From: Crocinitomicaceae bacterium
GTDB lineage: Bacteria; Bacteroidota; Bacteroidia; Flavobacteriales_D; Sanyastnellaceae
Assembly (NCBI GenBank): GCA_020848015.1
Contig: JADLBA010000128.1
Location: 1 to 16,362 of the forward strand
Direction: 5' to 3'
Length of the DNA stretch: 16,362 nucleotides
In this document: piece by piece, positions 14,611-16,362 of the stretch
Numbering within the stretch: the stretch's first letter is position 1
How the letters are laid out: each line of letters starts with the position of its first letter
Notes under the pieces: model-generated
The model's database searches: none
The model's input: only the letters and a program-made list of their open reading frames with translations
Told to the model about the DNA's origin: nothing
Program-made: the position numbers and the translations under genes

Positions 14611-15837
14611 TTATGTCTGTAATGGTTGATTTTTCTTTGCTGTAATCTGGTAAAAAAGAGACAGAGCTACTGCAATAATTATCAGATTGGCAAGTCCCAG
14701 CAGGCCGCTTTCATCAAACAGCAGCATCATTCTTCGCCCTACAATATCCGGCGAATTCACACAATAGGGAACAAAAGCGAGTATTAGCATAGCAATAAAG
14801 ATATTCTTCCCACGTATTTTTTCATTCAGTAGTATCAAAACACTCAGGGCAATCAACGGCCAAGTCCACATAAAGTGTTCCGTATCGGTATGAGTGAGGT
14901 TCGGAATAAGAGCAATCAACGTGAAGTATTCAGTAAACCTGTATTTTTCTTTCGGCAGATTTCTATGATTGTAAACCAACATCCATACAATAAGCAACGC
15001 AGTAACAGCCAGTAGTACTATTATTACAACTGCACTGGATTCAAAGTTGAGCGGTGAAAGTATAAACCTGTTGTATATACCATAAATTGTATTTGGGCTT
15101 TGGTCGAGCCGCACATTGTGAGCACGCATTGCCTCTATCCACTGCCCAAGCAATTCCATATTCTGGTACCACCCTTTCAGCAATGCTGGCAATAAGAGAC
15201 CTACTCCAAAGAATAGCATCGCTGACACGATCAGTTTATACTCACGCCTCCAGAAAAAATAGGGAAACAAAATGATAAAATGAGGTTTATATAACAGGAT
15301 AAAACCATAGAGAATGCCGGCGATAAGTATCTTTCTTTCTGTCATGAGGAGGAAAACAAGAAACGAAAGGATCAGCAAAAAGACATTTACATTGCCAATA
15401 TGTAACTCTCTTTCGAAATGGTCTGCGAGAAAAAGGGTGATAAAAAGAAGAGCCCATCCTCTCTTTTTACCGGAAATACGAGGGCTTTGTTCGATGTGAT
15501 AAACTAATACCAGTGAGAAGATAATAAAAGAAAAGAGTACGAAAAAGTAATAAAGCCCCGATGCAATAGAATATGGGAGCAATGTCAGGGGGATAAAAGG
15601 TAATGCGGCAAAAGGAGAATATTTGTAGAATCCGCTGTCAACACCAAAGTGAATACCATAAACCTGGCTCCCATTCCACAAAGCCTTTGCTGCATCATAA
15701 TATACTCTGAAGTCAGCCACCCCATCGCGATGATGCATTTTCTGCAACACAAAATAGACCATTGCGATCACCGAAGTTGCCATCACATATCGCATAGCAG
15801 CCGGTGAATCATTCAGCCATTTCATGAATTTTCTCAT
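14611..15837 (-). CDS. GT87/DUF2029-like polytopic membrane glycosyltransferase
   Basis: This is an integral membrane protein with about ten to twelve hydrophobic helices. The first extracytoplasmic loop contains GVADFRVYYDAAKALWNG (Asp42 from the chosen start), the family's likely catalytic-Asp region, followed by FYKYSPFAALPFIPLTLLP. Later come HIGNVNVFLL and LLYKPHFIILFPYFFWRRE, all typical of the GT87/DUF2029 family related to the mycobacterial mannosyltransferase PimE. Members transfer sugars from polyprenyl phosphate donors outside the membrane; the sugar and acceptor here cannot be told. I chose the ATG at 15837, giving 408 residues; the frame is open to a GTG at 15903, but the extra 22 residues are polar and overlap a likely promoter box. 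The C-terminal tail is AKKNQPLQT. It lies 49 nt upstream of the T9SS cargo gene without a terminator, so the three genes may form one unit. Confidence 0.82.
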   Translation of the reverse strand: MRKFMKWLNDSPAAMRYVMATSVIAMVYFVLQKMHHRDGVADFRVYYDAAKALWNGSQVYGIHFGVDSGFYKYSPFAALPFIPLTLLPYSIASGLYYFFVLFSFIIFSLVLVYHIEQSPRISGKKRGWALLFITLFLADHFERELHIGNVNVFLLILSFLVFLLMTERKILIAGILYGFILLYKPHFIILFPYFFWRREYKLIVSAMLFFGVGLLLPALLKGWYQNMELLGQWIEAMRAHNVRLDQSPNTIYGIYNRFILSPLNFESSAVVIIVLLAVTALLIVWMLVYNHRNLPKEKYRFTEYFTLIALIPNLTHTDTEHFMWTWPLIALSVLILLNEKIRGKNIFIAMLILAFVPYCVNSPDIVGRRMMLLFDESGLLGLANLIIIAVALSLFYQITAKKNQPLQT

Positions 15838-15877
15838 ATCTGAAAAAAGCGTTTGAAATTCTGCGTCCAAGTTATTA

Positions 15878-15885
15878 CAAAGATG
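15878..15885 (-). promoter_or_regulatory. Candidate -7 box for the GT87 gene (one mismatch)
   Basis: The minus strand reads CATCTTTG, one mismatch from TAnnTTTG plus a matching TTTG half, about 40 nt upstream of the ATG at 15837. No TTG is seen at the -33 position. The remaining gap to the fadH-like stop (to 15979) is T-rich without a hairpin. Confidence 0.3.
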
Positions 15886-15979
15886 ACGGGAAGACAGGTT
15901 CACAGTACAGAACTACCCTATTCTATTCCGAATAATGGTATTTACCCTCTTTTTTTGAATATATTTTCTCTTCTCTTGT

Positions 15980-16362
15980 TTAAATATCCATTCCGATCCG
16001 TGTACCTTCTTCAATAGCCCTCATGGCATTGACTTCACCCGCAAACTTTGCACCTCCGGCAATGTGTACTATTTGTCCCAACTCTCTTAGTCTATTGTAA
16101 AGTTCATTTTCAGACTCCTGCCCTGCGCATATCACGATGTGATCGGCAGGGAGTACTTCGCTTTTTCCGTTGCGCATAATATGCAGCCCCTCGTCATTAA
16201 TTTTTTTATATACTACTCCATCGAGAAATTTAACTCCGAGGTTCGCAAGTTCTTTTCGGTGTGCCCAGACAGTTGTTTTGCCAAGTCCGCTACCTGGTTT
16301 TCCCTGTGTGCGTTGGAGCAGACTGATGTTGTGCCCCGAAGCAGAACTGAAATGAGCAGCCG
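15980..16362 (-). CDS. fadH: 2,4-dienoyl-CoA reductase (NADPH), FadH-type, C-terminal part; 5' end outside window
   Basis: The frame is open from the right edge to a TAA at 15980, giving 127 codons of the C-terminus. It matches the last part of FadH: LLQRTQGKPGSGLGKTTVWAHR, then GVKFLDGVVYKKINDEGLHI, then ADHIVICAGQESENEL and finally IVHIAGGAKFAGEVNAMRAIEEGTRIG. FadH uses NADPH, FAD, FMN and a 4Fe-4S cluster to reduce 2,4-dienoyl-CoA during beta-oxidation of unsaturated fatty acids. The FMN barrel and cluster-binding cysteines would lie outside the window. Visible here is the dinucleotide-binding domain that receives NADPH electrons. Related old-yellow-enzyme fusions share this domain, but the AGQE and GLGKTT motifs favour FadH. 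The complete start is not visible. Confidence 0.87.
   Translation of the reverse strand, partial: AAHFSSASGHNISLLQRTQGKPGSGLGKTTVWAHRKELANLGVKFLDGVVYKKINDEGLHIMRNGKSEVLPADHIVICAGQESENELYNRLRELGQIVHIAGGAKFAGEVNAMRAIEEGTRIGMDI

Noticed and set aside
15838..15903. GTG start for the GT87 gene
   Set aside because: The additional 22 residues are polar, unlike the usual short N-terminus, and overlap the likely promoter box.
1..16362. CRISPR arrays, transposons, tRNA or rRNA genes, defence islands
   Set aside because: No regularly spaced direct repeats, no transposase or integrase frames, no tRNA-like cloverleaf and no defence-type domains were found; gene content is core plus a T9SS surface module.

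Overview
The window is chromosomal DNA from a member of the Bacteroidota. The evidence is a short group-1 sigma factor without region 1.1, Bacteroidota-type promoter boxes (TAnnTTTG), the rpsO-pnp-rpoD gene order, a PorP/SprF-family outer-membrane protein, and a large protein ending in a gliding-motility-type (type B, CHU_C-like) C-terminal sorting domain of the type IX secretion system (T9SS). I cannot place it below phylum. No plasmid, phage, IS, CRISPR, tRNA or rRNA signature is visible; most of it is ordinary core genome.

Left part (1-3700): the start of an exported SIMPL/DUF541 protein runs off the left edge on the minus strand. Upstream of it is a full-length uvrA (nucleotide excision repair), also minus, with a recognisable promoter box. 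Behind the uvrA promoter, an unlisted 44-codon reading frame (3532-3666, minus) could encode a single-pass membrane micropeptide.

Middle part (3700-9700): a plus-strand pair, an unrecognised lipoprotein followed 23 nt later by accD (fatty-acid synthesis), ends at a perfect 15-bp terminator. A minus-strand secreted DUF1566/Lcl-like protein faces it. Then comes the plus-strand information-processing block rpsO, pnp, rpoD. The rpsO promoter is an excellent match (TTG-N19-TATCTTTG). A terminator-like hairpin separates rpsO from pnp, and a 17-bp bidirectional terminator closes rpoD.

Right part (9700-16362): all genes are minus strand. Read in transcription order they are the C-terminal part of a fadH-type 2,4-dienoyl-CoA reductase (truncated by the window edge), a GT87/DUF2029 polytopic membrane glycosyltransferase, a 1254-residue secreted beta-propeller/PKD/Ig-like protein with a type B T9SS sorting domain, and a PorP/SprF protein whose start codon overlaps the preceding stop (ATGA). 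The last two look like a cargo plus dedicated partner module of the T9SS, and are the most biologically distinctive part of the window. I found no convincing evidence of a wholly undescribed system.
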